DNA of 64,000 bases from Sequoia sempervirens (lineage: Eukaryota > Streptophyta > Pinopsida > Cupressales > Cupressaceae). The notes beneath the pieces are model-generated. The model did no database searches, was not told the origin of the DNA, and saw only the letters and a program-made list of their open reading frames with translations. The translations under genes were made by a program, and so were the position numbers. The DNA is taken from NCBI GenBank assembly GCA_007258455.2, contig VDFB02252616.1, positions 125,887,107 to 125,951,106 on the forward strand. Direction: 5' to 3'. Shown one piece after another: positions 10,459 through 22,100 of the stretch. Position 1 is the first letter of the stretch. Each line of letters opens with the position of its first letter.

Positions 10459-11640
10459 TCATGTTACCCCTCCATAGAAAATTCTTGAGAAGCTTCTCAA
10501 TCTGATTAACAACTGACTTTGGGGCCTTAGAATTGCTAAAAAATAGTTTGGGATTGCTGAAAGAATGGATTTTATCAACATTATCTGACTAGATAGAGAC
10601 AACCATCTAGCTTTCCAACCTAAAATTATTTCCTTTATTCTATTTATAACATTTTTCCAATAAGAGATCTTGTTTTCTCCCATAAAAAATGGAATTCCTA
10701 AATAAGTGCAAGGAAACTTAGCCAGTTGAAATCCTAATATTTTAATAATTTTCCTTCTGATTTCTAGCTTTGAGTTAAAAGCATAAATCTTAGACTTGTT
10801 TGCATTTATCTTTTGTCTTGAGACTAAAGAGTACTTTTCTAATATTTACTTTATCTGGGTAGCTTCTAAGAGGGTTTCTCTACCAAACAAAAGAGTATCA
10901 CTAACAAAGAGAGAATGTGTGGAATCTAAATACCCTGCCAAAGGCCCTGGTTATGCATTTCTATTATTGCTTTTCTCAATGCTTCAGCCATAATGATGGA
11001 CAAAAAAGGAGAGAATGGATCTCCTTGTCTTACCCCTTGTGAAGCACTTAAAAAACTTGATGGTGATCCATTGAAATATATGTGTGTGGAATCTAAATAC
11101 CTTGCCAAAGACCCTGGTTATGTATTTCTATTATTACTTTTCTTAATGCTTTAGCCATAATGATGGAAAAAAAGGTGAGAATGGATCTCCTTGTCTTACC
11201 CCTTGTGAAGCACTTAAAAAACTCGATGGTGAGCCATTGATTATCATTGAAAATTTATCTCCTATTAGGAAAGACAAGATTCACTTACACCATTTACCCT
11301 TGAAGCCGAATTTGGTCAAAACTTTCATTAAGAAGATCCTATCAACTATTAGAAGCTTTCATCAAATCCAATTTTACAATGAAAGAAGATAAATTATTAT
11401 AGTTGATAGAATGAAGAACTTCATGAATGACCAAGGCTCCTTCAACTATTTCCCTACCTGGTACAAGTCCCACTTGCTCATGTGAAACTATTTTGGGAAT
11501 GAGATGTTGCAATCTAAGATATATTACTTTTGTGATAATTTTATAGATTGTGTTACATAAGGAGATTGGTCTAAAATATACACAAGTCTTGGGGTCCTTG
11601 ACTAAAATGTTATTCCAATCCGTTCTCACAAAAATGTTCC
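10459..11640 (-). pseudogene. LINE reverse transcriptase, fragmented
   Basis: Three minus-strand blocks are in the right order. 11342-11629 has KDPKTCVYFRPISLCNTIYK with a later KLDLMKA, the fingers and first palm motifs. 10926-11108 has [15 protein letters not shown], the QGxRQGDPxSPxLF motif of LINE RTs. 10459-10683 has WKARWLSLSSQIMLIKSILS, the thumb region. The FADD catalytic segment is not readable. An internal tandem duplication (10917-11250) repeats the QGDP block. Stops and frameshifts rule out activity. Confidence 0.85.
10917..11250. repeat. Tandem duplication of about 167 bp inside the LINE RT
   Basis: ggaatctaaatac occurs at 10921 and again at 11088, and the following ~150 bp are similar through gatctccttgtcttacccc. 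On the minus strand this duplicates the segment encoding the QGDP motif. The two copies have diverged, so the duplication is not recent. Confidence 0.8.
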
Positions 11641-12762
11641 TATATTATTTCCTTGCAATAAATGAAGTGCTTCAAAACATGCTAAGATGTTCATCTCTCA
11701 AGCATGTAATGAAACAACAAGGAAAAGGAGGTAAGTAGGGGTTATATTTTTAGATTTTAAGATTTCAATAATAATATGTTGCCTCCATTATAGAATGACA
11801 AGCTTCAATGGATATTTGTATATGGTTTACTTTAAATATTTAAAATCCAATTGTATTCCATGCTTCATAACTTATTTCACACTCATTTCACCTATAGTTT
11901 TTGGTTAATTATTATCTTTCCTACACCAGTATGTGTTTTTGTTTTCGGATAACACATTTTTGGCATATGGTTAAGGAAAGAAGTTTAATTCAAGACAAAG
12001 TAAAAACATTTTATAGTATGTTTCCAATAATTTTATTCAATTATCCATCCATTCAAGTACTCATCCTCTAGCTGGACGATCACTAATTCAAATTTATAGA
12101 CGTATTCTACATGCCCACACTTTCCTTCATTCAAAAGAATATTTTCCTATATTGACCAAAAATTTTATGACTACATTGATTTCAAACAATAGAGGAGACT
12201 AGCTCTTTGGTGTATATTATCCAGTCATAAGATTATAAAGACGCCTATGTTGACCAAAAATCACAAAGTGGACTTATTCTGTAGCCACCCCAACATGTTC
12301 AAATTGTCAATTTACCCCCAAGAGATGAAGAATTTAAACAATGCCTCTCAAAAACTTTTAACTAAATGAAACTAACACTTTTTAGAACATATGTAATATT
12401 TTTGTCATGATGGAACAACTTGGATATATGAAAATTTGAGAGATATTATTATAGAGAGACCCTATGTGACCTAATACCTTCAAATGAAATGTTTATAAGA
12501 GCCACAATTTCTGAGTAACAACTCATATAAGTTTGTTTCCTTTTCACACTTTGGTCTCTTAAGAGAAATCACTAGTAAGATGTAGCTTCGAACAATCTGG
12601 CATGTTGGGGTAAAAAATAGGACCTTGAATACCATAAACCTACCCAACCTGACATTTTGGAATTGTCAGTTTGGCTGCATAATGAACATAACAAAAATTA
12701 TGCTATCTTGCAACTTTCTTTTGAATGCAATTGACACCTTTTTCATGAACTGAAAACTTGTC
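11641..12762. other. Unassigned non-coding stretch
   Basis: No domain or LTR is recognised. A 10-bp inverted pair, ccccaacatg near 12290 and catgttgggg near 12600, could be ends of a small decayed element, but no target duplication was found. The sequence before 12763 does not match the LTR of the C family. Confidence 0.5.
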
Positions 12763-12844
12763 ACCATATGTACAGGCCGTACAATTTATACGGTGGGAAG
12801 GTGCTCTAAACCTCCATTTTCTCAAAACTGCCTGTACATATGGT
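12763..12844. repeat. Inverted LTR segment bounded by 15-bp inverted repeats
   Basis: ACCATATGTACAGGC (12763-12777) and its exact reverse complement (12830-12844) enclose the segment with gtgggaaggtgctctaaacc. In the two other LTR copies that segment has the opposite orientation relative to the neighbouring tatggtagaatttagg. This suggests a local inversion between the repeats. Confidence 0.7.
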
Positions 12845-13662
12845 AGAATTTAGGAGTTGGGTGGTTGCAGGAGTAGCTAGCAAGATGATGCCCTAGGCGA
12901 GCCAGTGCAGGTCCGACTAGGAAAACTTTGTTGTGCAGGTCACAAATCTTGCAAGGGTGCTAAGACATTGAGGATTTTCTTCTTAGAGGAGTTAGGGTGG
13001 TATGATACCCTATTTCTACATGAAGGAAAATACTCCATCTATCCATTTGATGTGTGAACAAGTTGGAAGTTGCAAACTATCAAGGAAAGGTTTAAAACCC
13101 TAGTTTTTGCTCCATTTCATGTTTAAGCTTTGTACGGAAAGTGGAAGGCTGAGACCTCAAAAATATTTGAGTGTTGTCTATATGAATCAAGAACCTTGGA
13201 AAAAGAGTGGGAAGTTCTTTTGGAGTTGATGATTTATAGCCAGTTTTCTAGGCGAGGGAGACCTAATTGGGGCTCAAGGGCTACTAGCCTTTCAAACCCT
13301 AGGTGTAAGTTTGATGAGAGCGATGGGAAGATGAAGCCTTGGGTGAACTCTCAAAACCCTAGGAGGACATTTTGAAGCCTTTTAGGACACTTCTCCACCC
13401 CTGCAAGAACAAGTGGAGTGTTGTGGAAATATTAGTCTTTAGTATGGTGTAAAGGCTAAGGAAGAGTTGTGGCAATGAACCAAGGTGGACTTGGTGGTTG
13501 GAGTTTGTGATAGAAAAGGGGTTGGTCAGAAAAGCCAAGGGCACCTAGTCATGAGTAGGGGCCTATAGGTTAGATTGGTGAAGCAAAACACCAAGGAGGT
13601 CTTACAAGGAAAGGCCTAGAGCAGGAATCAGTGATTGATTCCTCCAACCCCACTCCCTATCA
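12763..13662 (+). repeat. Partial 5' LTR of chromovirus copy C'
   Basis: From 12845 rightwards it matches, in reverse complement, the LTRs of element C at 56744-58236 and 62921-64000, ending cactccctatca at 13662. Only about 900 bp of the ~1490-bp LTR is present. The leftmost part (12763-12844) is in inverted orientation relative to the rest, bounded by a 15-bp inverted repeat. Open frames within the LTR (for example 13130-13375) recur in all three LTR copies and are not genes. Confidence 0.82.
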
Positions 13663-13665
13663 GAT

Positions 13666-13680
13666 TGGTATCAGAGCAAG
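13666..13680 (+). other. Primer-binding site of C' (initiator Met tRNA type)
   Basis: tggtatcagagcaag starts three bases after the LTR end. TGGTATCAGAGC is the familiar primer site complementary to plant initiator tRNA-Met. The same site lies at 62903-62917 on the minus strand in element C. Confidence 0.85.
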
Positions 13681-13705
13681 TTAAAGATTTGGGAAAGAGT
13701 AATAT

Positions 13706-14228
13706 ATGTTAGAGGTTGAGTCAAGTGATACTACGGTCATGGTGAAAAATGCACAATTGGCCAAGATGGTTGAAGAGCAGGAGGAAGATAATAGGAAATT
13801 GAGGGAAATGATAGCCTAGCTTGAAGAAGCAATGAGGAGTGCACAATTTGAGGGAAGGATACCAAAGGAAGAAGAGGTTGCAGAGGAAGATAAGACCCCT
13901 AAACCTAACCCGGTTTTGAAGGAGGATCCTTTCTTGAAGGCATTGAAAGCCTTGAGTGGAAAAGCACTTGAAAGCATACCCCTATTTAGTGGGAAAATGG
14001 AAGCAGACCTAGTCATGGATTGGATAGAAGGCACGGAGAATCATTTTGAGTGTGATGGAGTCACTGAAGCATAGAAGGTGAAGGTTGCTAAATCAAGATT
14101 GAGAAGATCAGCCTTGACATGGTGGAATTTCATTCAGACAGAGAGGGAAAAAGAAGGAAAACAACCCATATCAACTTGGAAAGGAATGGTTGCAAAGGTG
14201 AAAGAAGCCTACATGCCAGATGACTATG
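13706..14228 (+). pseudogene. gag of chromovirus C', N-terminal part, cut by the CACTA element
   Basis: The frame starts with ATG at 13706 and aligns with the gag of element C (62877 downwards on the minus strand). A charged N-terminal coiled segment (MVEEQEEDNRKLRE) is followed by KALKALSGKALESIPLFSGK. The retrotransposon gag core then appears with ALTWWNFIQTEREKEGK and VKEAYMPDDY. Two in-frame TAG codons occur, one just before LEEAMRSA and one after GVTEA, and both are at the same codons in element C. The frame is broken at 14229, where gactatg runs into the CACTA terminus. In element C the same place continues GGCTATGAGATTC, which shows the empty site. Confidence 0.88.
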
Positions 14229-14830
14229 CACTACAGGATTTGACACCATTTTCCGACGGCCGTTCATCGGTCCTTCAACAAATCTTTGTCGGAAGAGCGA
14301 CGCAATGGTGAAAATTTGTCCGTCGCTGTTTTTTCATCGCAAGGCCGACGACAAATTAAACGTCAAATTAATGGCGAAGTATCGTCAGTCGGCAGCATCG
14401 TGAAATATGTCAAGATTTTGTCATAATATCGACGAAAATTTTGTCTATCCACCGACGAACTGCACCAGAAGTTCATCGTCGGTTCGATGAAATGGGAAAG
14501 CATTAGCGTGGAAACATGGAAATTTCGTCGAAATAGCGACGAAATACAAAAGTAGTAGTGTCGAAAGAACACCAAAAGTTCGTCGAATATGCAACGAAAT
14601 AGGTTAGTAGTAGCATCGGAAGAACACTAGAAGTTCATCAAACATTCGACAAAATTGACAGAGAGTAGTGTGGTGGCAACGCCGAAATATCGACGGAAGG
14701 ACGACGAAATGGGTAGAGAGTTACGATGAAATCGTCGTCGTAGCTATAGAAACTTCATCGAGGCTTTCTATTGATTCATCAGTTGTTATCGTCGAAATTG
14801 CAACGAAGAAGCAAAATTTAAAAAAAATAA
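14229..14830. repeat. CACTA terminus and subterminal repeats
   Basis: After the CACTA terminus, a dozen or more short motifs containing CGACG or CGTCG occur in both orientations (for example ttcgtcg followed by cgacgaaa). This looks like the subterminal transposase-binding repeats known for CACTA elements. GC content and CpG density are clearly higher than in the surroundings. Confidence 0.78.
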
Positions 14831-15350
14831 AAATATTATATATTCGTGGAAATGTACCATTGCGGAGACTAACGACTGATCATACATACAAACTGCATAT
14901 TGGTTTGATGCTTCAAACGATGCATTTCTTATATTGAAAAGTGCATTACCTTATTGAGCTTCTCTTTGTTTTGAGTATAGTTTAATATTCTCTACTTAAC
15001 AAGGCCAACCACGTGACAGTGGAAGCTCATTTGGCCCCTCCCCCCCCTCACATCACTCTCAATTCCCCATACCCAATCATATAACATTAATCGTTGATTC
15101 ATCCATTAATAACATATAACATTCATTAATTAACATATTCACATTCATTGATTAACATATAATAATCATTCTTTCAGTTTTTACATATTATCAAAAATAT
15201 GGTTGTCATGATATGATTACAATCACTTTTTTTTTGTTTCTTTTTCAAAGTTACATAAAGCTGAAGTGGAGTATCATTTTCTAAATCAATATATGTCCCC
15301 CCTTTAGTTGTTATGCCCTCTGCTTGTGATCTTAATGTACGTGTAGTCGT
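14831..15350. other. CACTA 3' non-coding region
   Basis: It lies between the subterminal repeats and the stop of the transposase gene. It is AT-rich with ttaacatatt repeats near 15080-15160 and shows no exon. It probably contains the 3' UTR of the minus-strand gene. Confidence 0.5.
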
Positions 15351-15482
15351 CTACTCATGACGTGGACGCCGCTTCAAGGGAGGATTTGCTGCAATAAGAA
15401 ATAAATGTTAAACTGATATGTTTTATTATTATTGTTACAAGTATTTGATTAATTGAAAGAACATTAGAGTGGTTCTCTTTAC

Positions 15483-15890
15483 CTGATGGGTCCACATCAT
15501 GTTCCTGAACTTTTGTTATAGACTCATTCTCAACATGTTGAACACGCTCTAAATCCTGATTTGTAGTTGAAACACGAAAGGTTACATTAATTAATACACC
15601 AATTGAAATTAAATATGTTTAAGAGAACATGAGGGTGGTCCTCTTTACCGGATGGGGCCACATCATGTTCCTGATCTTCTCTAGCCTGATCATGTTGAAC
15701 ATGTTGATCACGGTATACATGCTCTAAAGTTGAAACACGAAAGGTTACATTAATTAATACACCAATTGCAATTAAATATGTTTAAAAGAACTTTAGAGTG
15801 GTCCTCTTTACCTGATGGGGCCACATCATATTCCTGATCTTCTCTAGCCTGATCATGCTCAACATGTTGATCAGCTCTACATGCTCTAAA
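15483..15890 (-). repeat. Triplicated exon cassette of the CACTA gene
   Basis: Three minus-strand units of about 165 bp each contain an acceptor, a 73-79 bp exon ending in codons for QEHDVxPS, and a GTAAAG donor. The exons are at about 15483-15555, 15649-15723 and 15812-15890. All start and end in the same phase, so each adds about 25 residues. Intron sequence (acgaaaggttacattaatta) is duplicated with the exons. Confidence 0.8.
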
Positions 15891-16699
15891 GTAGAGATGC
15901 ACACCATGACCTTCATCGCACGTTACGCTCCACCCTCACCAGGCTGCATTCCAATGTCATGTGCGGTATATATTATCCTTTGCTTGAGTGTTTAAAACAA
16001 ATAGGCATGTAATTACTTTATGGTGGAAATTAATATTGAATAGATTGCACAAGTATTGAATTTTTAATAAACTTTATTGAGTTTATTTACCTACGTGTCG
16101 GATGCAATGGAAGATTGTGTTTGCCCATCAAGACTCTTAGGCGTTCAGCCACGGCTCCATAGCCTTGCTGGGAAGGCAATCTTCAGGTCCTCTTCTGTGG
16201 GAACTCTGTTGAATTCAGAGCCCTACATTTTTGCAGAAGATCATAAATTTTGCTTCTATGGTGTGATAAAACCAAAATTGTTTTCAAAATATTATAATTT
16301 GGATGCAATATTTCATTTATTGATACTTACAATTTGTGCGGCTAATTTCATATAACCACCAGAGCCAAGTTTGTGTTGCCCAATCTTTTCTAGTCTTGCC
16401 TTTGTTTCCTTCGACAATGTGTTGAGCAGCCTATGAAAATTTTGAAATATGTTAGATTATGTAAAAAGAAAGAGTAATCAAACCTCTCAATTACATTGTT
16501 GATAGTATCACACATAGCATACTACATTTTTAAAAAATTATGGCATTTCCATAAGCGTGGAACATTGAGAGCATATAAAATACCAGTTTCAATCCATGAA
16601 TTATAGAAAATAGATATTTGTTGGTTATATTCATATTGCTGATTACATTGCACAAAACATGCTACAACTACATAAATATCAGATAATTTGACGATTGTC

Positions 16700-17812
16700 T
16701 ATGCTACCACATTTTTTCATACATGTCTACCAAAGCATTTTATCGAGCAGTTCCTTTTGCCTTCTTTGCTATGGCTAAAAGCTTAAAATAGGTGCTCAAA
16801 AGAGCAAGCTATATGGATGCTTGGAAAAAAATCTATCAAGCATAATAGTAAGCAATAGCATATCTGGTGATGAGTTGTTTCAAAAATACCTCAAAGAAAT
16901 GTGGTCTCATGGTGATGGAATGCCATGACAATCCATAGCAATTTGCTTATCATGGCATTCGTTATGGCATTCCATCACCATGAGACCACATTTTTTTGAA
17001 GCATTTTTTCAAATAGTTCACTACCTTTTCTATGCTACCACATTTTTCATACTGCTATGGATAAAAAGTAAAAACCTCAAATAGGTGCTTTCGAACAAGC
17101 TATGGATGCTTGGAAAAAATCTACCAAAGCATAATAGTAAGCAATAACATAGACAAGGCATCGAATTGTTTGAAAAAATGCCTAAAATAAATGCGATCTC
17201 CGCGGTGATGGAATGCCATGATAATCCATAGTAATTTGCTTGTCATGGCATTCGTCATGGCATTCCATCACCATGAGACTACATTTCTTTGAGACATTTT
17301 TTTCAAGCAGTTCACTGCCTTGTCTATGCTACTGCATTTTTCATTCATGTCTACCAAAGCATTTTATCAAACAGTTCATTTCCTTCTTGCTATGGCTAAA
17401 AGTCTAAAAGCAGTGCTTTTAAACAAGCTATGGATGCTTGGAAAAATCTATCAAAGCATAATAGTGGCAATAGCATAGACAAGGCGGTGAACTATTTAAA
17501 AAAATGCCTCAAAGAAATAATGGTCTCATGGTGATGGAATGCCATGAAAATCCATAAATTTGCTTGTCATGGCATTAGATTATGGCATTCCATCACCATG
17601 GAGACCATTTTTTGGCTGACCCTCAAATAGTTACATCCCTTTTCTATTCTACCATTTTTCATACATGTCTACCAAAGCATTTTATCAAATAGTTCAGCCC
17701 AGCCATGCTATGGCTAAAGTAAAACCTCAAATAGGTGCTGAAAAGCTATGGATGCTTGGAAAAAATCTGCAAAGCATAATAGTAGCAATAACATAGACAA
17801 GGCAGTGAATTG
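16700..17812. repeat. Tandem array of ~300-bp palindromic units, left part
   Basis: Units recur about every 300-320 bp (hairpin arms start near 16903, 17190 and 17521; a fourth unit is interrupted at 17812). Each unit is a long imperfect palindrome. The left arm has tagcatagacaaggc and tggtctcatggtgatggaat, the right arm their reverse complements, around a centre like catagcaatttgctt. Flanking arms gctatggatgcttgg and ctaccaaagcattttatc also recur. No protein-coding frame is conserved between units. The fourth unit resumes at 23865 after the insertion. Confidence 0.85.
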
Positions 17813-17813
17813 T

Positions 17814-19125
17814 GATGGAGCCTCAAATTTACATCCGGGATTTCTTTTATTATTGGCTGGTCTTGTTTATCTGAGTGGTGCCTAGGGCTGGAGTTATTAC
17901 TTTGCTTTCATAAAGCCTTGGTTTTCTATCTTTGGTATGGGTCTGTTCTATCGTTACTTTTTGGAGAAGGTTTTTAAAAAAGAAAACAACCTATGTCTCA
18001 TTAACTCGTCTAAGGTTTGGCCCCTTTTAATAAAATGATAAATATTTAATTGTTGGCCTCCTTTTATTTACCAAAGTCTGAGTCAGGTTTGTGCCTTATG
18101 TTTTTATAACAACCTTATGTCATCGAACCGTCGTTGCCCTAAGCCGCATCCCCTTCCTCAGGTTTTTCCTCCTAAGTAATGTTTAATGTTTTGCAGGGTT
18201 ATTTGATGGCTGTTGATCTCCTCGCAGATACATCCTGACCGCTCCCCGCCATATCACGATCCCAACTTGAGCCATCGCGATATCGTGGGAAATCGCCACG
18301 TATCCCAGGTTGCTAATGTCCAAAAAGAAAATAAAATTATTTAATAAATGCATCAGACTTTAGTGTGTTATCAAGTGGGTTACTAAATCGCCTGAGCGGT
18401 GCATGTGTTTATAATCAATGGCGATGTTTTAATCTTGATGAAAAAGCTGCTCAGCAAATAGGCCTTAAGACTGTCCCTTGTTTTACTTGATCGTGGTCAC
18501 CGATGAAGAGATCAACGGTTGCCCGCTATCATGCAATCCCAACTTGAGCAATTGCGATATTGCGGGCGAGTGCCACATGTATCTTACTGGCACTGCATAT
18601 AATGGTGGGCCCTGGGGATGATGTGGAAGGCGTTCTTAGCATTTTTAAGGAGGACCGTTCGATGATCTGACTGAAACAAGAGATCGATGGTGGAGATTTA
18701 AATCTACGTGAAATACAATTGAAGGCGTTGGCTTTGTATTCAAGTAGGCTTTAATGGCGGATGAGACGTCTATTGGCAATGTTCATAATTTAAGTGTTTA
18801 ATTGCAGACTACTTTCACCACTAAGGCATTCAAGCATCTTCAAAGCAGTCCAGAGCTAGAGATAGAACTTTTAAAAGCAATTTCAGCAAGAGTTTGATTT
18901 TCTACAGAACGCGAATTACTGTGAGTTATTTTCTTCATCACTGTTCTGTCCGAATGTGTTTCTTGCGAAAAGCTTTGCTGTGTTGATCAGGGTTTTTCTG
19001 AATTAAGATTTTAGGGTTACTATTTCTCTTGAATTGTGGGAAATTGCAAATTCTACTGTGTTTTCATTTTGAGTAGCACTAGTCTGTTCACAATTTAATT
19101 TTTTGAGAAGCCCTAGTTGTTTAAA
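17814..19125 (+). other. Upstream non-coding part of the 6-kb insertion
   Basis: No frame precedes the ATG at 19126. Two diverged copies of a block with atcccaacttgagc followed by attgcgatat or atcgcgatat lie at about 18248-18310 and 18526-18590. Each is followed by a gccac motif, and the pair may be promoter elements. I could not identify a TATA box or LTR boundary with confidence. Confidence 0.45.
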
Positions 19126-22100
19126 ATGGTGCCAACAAAATAGCATTCTGGCCATATTGACTACATGTAGAGGAATCTGTATGATAATTTCCTTGACCAA
19201 TTTTCCAAGTCAAAAAACAACAAGAATAGGGGTTTGGTTTTCATGAGAGGGACAGCCTTAGGTGAAGGGTTGAGATATAGAACCTACAACATTGAGAATG
19301 CTAGGGTACCAATGACGAGTTTATAGCTGTTTAGAAGATGGTATGGCTAGCGAAATGCACCTCATCCTTTTTCAAATGGTTGGAGGTATGATATGGGAAA
19401 GCTTGTAGTACCGAATGTGTTCCTTGATGTTGACCTCCTCCTGGCAGTGGCTTTGAGATATGATCCTGTAACAAGGGTTATAAGGGATAATGATGGTGAG
19501 GTTTTACTAAATGTAAATGCAGATGTAATTCGGAGGTTTTTTGATTTGAGTGAAAATGGCTCATTGTTGGTTCAGATTGACTTGGAGGAGATGAAACAAG
19601 AGTATGCCAAGATTCAACCTTTTTTCAGATCAAAATTGCTTCCTCCTCATCTAGTCAGGGCGGGCAGTTCCACAATTCATATCATTTTGTTGTCCGGGAA
19701 CCTTCGGGTTAAATTGTTTGCTGATCATTTCTTGGCAACCTTCTACTCACTTTGCCAAATTTTAGGTTTCAGTCCTAATACTGTGATTCCCATTGCCTAT
19801 ATGTTTATGGGGGCTCAGATTCAGCATCCCAATTTCTCTATAGTATATGATTATGCTTCTTTCCTTGCTAAAAGAGTGCATGAGGGTTTGTTGAACTTAT
19901 TTGAGGGGGGCACTAGTGTTCCTTTCTTTTGGTACTCTTTGTTAATGCATATGTTCTTGTATGAGAATGTCGGCTTCTTCTCAGAGAAGATGGAATTGAG
20001 GCAAGAGGTAAATGGAGAAAGGCTACCAGTACAGGCCTGGAGTGCAGATATGTCTTACAACAAGAGGGATGCTAGCTATGTGCAGTTTGACGACTGCTTT
20101 GCTTCTAGGCTTAGGTCTAGACTAATGGTAGATATGCCAAGAATTCTTGAGGATTTGCATGATTTCCTTCGGCCCAAAGCAAGAAGGCCTGAGTTAAAAG
20201 TATGTCATAATTGGGGTGACATCATTCCATACCCCTGTAAGCACTATCTTAAGGGTTTATGGTTTCAAAGGAACCCCCATATTCTTCCATACAATGTACC
20301 ATCAAGAATGGGATTTGTAGAGGTTTTGTGGCAGCTGGGATGCATCCATGAAGATAACTTGACAGGAATAGGAAAAGGGACTTTGTTCCCTGATTATACT
20401 ATTGTCTCAGTTTTTATTTTCAAGGAGGGTGGATAGGTTCATTTTGATCATTTTTTTATTGAAATTACCATTTTTGAAGAATGGATCGTAAAAGAGCTGA
20501 CATGATCACGAGGGATTCTGCTGTTTAGACAAAAGAATCAAAAAGGGGTGGCCACCATGTTTTCAACTTTCCTGAAGATTTGATCAGGAATGAATTTGAT
20601 TTGAGTAGGCAAGAATTGAATAAACAAAAATGGATTGCCTATGAGAAATTGTTGGCCCTAGTGCATAAGTTGGATCCAAAGTATGATCCATTAATGGAGT
20701 TCACTCCATTTCACAAAAGAATTAATTTCTTGATGAGTAATTTCAAAGAAATCATGAGCATCCTGAGAACCAAGAAGATAAACTTGGAGGTAGATTTGAA
20801 AATCCAGGGATTGGAGGTGAGGCCTATGGAAGAAAGGCCAATTTGTCAGCCACCAATTGATAGGCCCTTATACAGAAGAAAAAGAGATAATAGCAGTGAT
20901 GAAGAGGTTGGAGACAGAAAAGGTAAACAAATAATGAAAGCCTCATCACAATATGGCCAAGGGATTAGAAAGCCCGGAGGAATAAAGATTGTGGATCTTG
21001 ATTCACCACCTCAGGATGACCCTATGGAGCCGCCACCAGATCCAAGCCCTTAGAGGCAAAGAATTGAGGAACCACAAGACACTTCGGTGGATGAAATAAT
21101 TGTCACCGATCAATACATGCAAGTTGGCACCCCTTCACCTCCTAAGTCAGCACAATTGGTGTTGACTGATATAGATATAAAAGGACAAAATGTTTAGGAT
21201 GCAAGGATGCTGGCCTGCAAGGCATTCCTGTATGATGATGCCTTTGTGAAGACTCTTGTGTTCTTGTAGTTGGTCTGGAGGTTGAAACTTTAGGAATATC
21301 AAGAAAAATGCAAGGAAAGAAGAGAAACAAGGCCTGACAAGTCTGATCAGGAAAATGATGATGAGGTCAAAACTGAGCTAATAGAGCAGTTCAAGAACCT
21401 CACCCCTTATGAAGGAAGGAAAATTGTGTCTCAAGCTGGTGTCCTACTTCTCCCTGAATGGGACATTTCTAATGTTGTAGCTTTTAATGCTATCATGCAA
21501 TCAAAGCATCCTATGCAAGGCAGTGAGGAGAAAGTCAATGCAACACTACAAGACTCTACCTTTAGTGAGGAGTATGAAACTTTGGTGATATGGGCTTTAG
21601 CACCTCAGGGAAGAAAACCAAATGTAGCTAATCTCAGTCCAAATTTAAGGGGTGGGATCATCATCAAGAGAGTCTCTGAAACCTCAACAACAGAGGCCAC
21701 AAGCTTAACACTGAATGTGGCCAAATTGGCCCAAAAAATAGCTGAAAGAGATGAGGCTAAGAAGAAAAGCTAGATGGAGAAATATAACACAATGATTGGG
21801 AGTATAGTAGGATACAGAAAAGAAATGTTGAGTTGCAATCTGAAGTAGATAGGCTGAGATATGGGCAGGTGGGAGAATCTTCTGGTGCTGCTGCTGCTAG
21901 AGTAATACCTACTGCTTCAGGGTCATTACCCCCTGTTGTTCCAATCATTTCTATTCTTGGATCCCCAATTCAGACAGCTGTTGATAGCCCTGCACCAAGG
22001 CTAGTTGAAGAAGAGGTTGAGATTTCTACAGATCCTACCAAAGAGCAGATGATAAACAAAGTTACAGAATTACAGGCTGCTCTAAGGGCGAGTGAGGATA

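Larger units (their letters stand above)
1020..11640 (-). mobile_element. LINE (non-LTR retrotransposon), 5'-truncated and split by element A1
   Basis: Minus-strand fragments of one plant L1-type LINE lie on both sides of element A1. RT and zf-RVT remnants plus the start of RNase H are at 9072-11640, and the rest of RNase H is at 1020-1328. Read on the minus strand, the RNase H breaks after a YLPIG-like segment just right of 9071 and resumes with a NNVEEAMAVLYGLK-like segment just left of 1328. That break is what an LTR-element insertion would leave. No endonuclease domain is recognisable upstream of RT, so the copy looks 5'-truncated at about 11640, which is usual for LINEs. Several stops and frameshifts are present. 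A clean target duplication for the inserted A1 could not be resolved. Confidence 0.85.

Noticed and set aside
12288..12615. Small MITE bounded by ccccaacatg and catgttgggg
   Set aside because: Only a 10-bp inverted pair, with no target duplication and no second copy. Not enough support.
13130..13375. Open frame beginning MYGKWKAETSK, with near-identical frames at 57031-57276 and 63148-63387
   Set aside because: It lies inside the LTR in all three copies of the C family and has no domain. It is LTR sequence, not a gene.
16700..17812. Regular repeats that might suggest a CRISPR array
   Set aside because: The units are ~300-bp palindromes without unique spacers, in a plant transposon intron.
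19393..20436. A 347-codon frame that could be called an intact host gene
   Set aside because: The same frame continues 89 codons upstream through four TAG codons to the ATG at 19126, and homologous coding continues downstream in shifted frames. It is a piece of a decayed longer frame.
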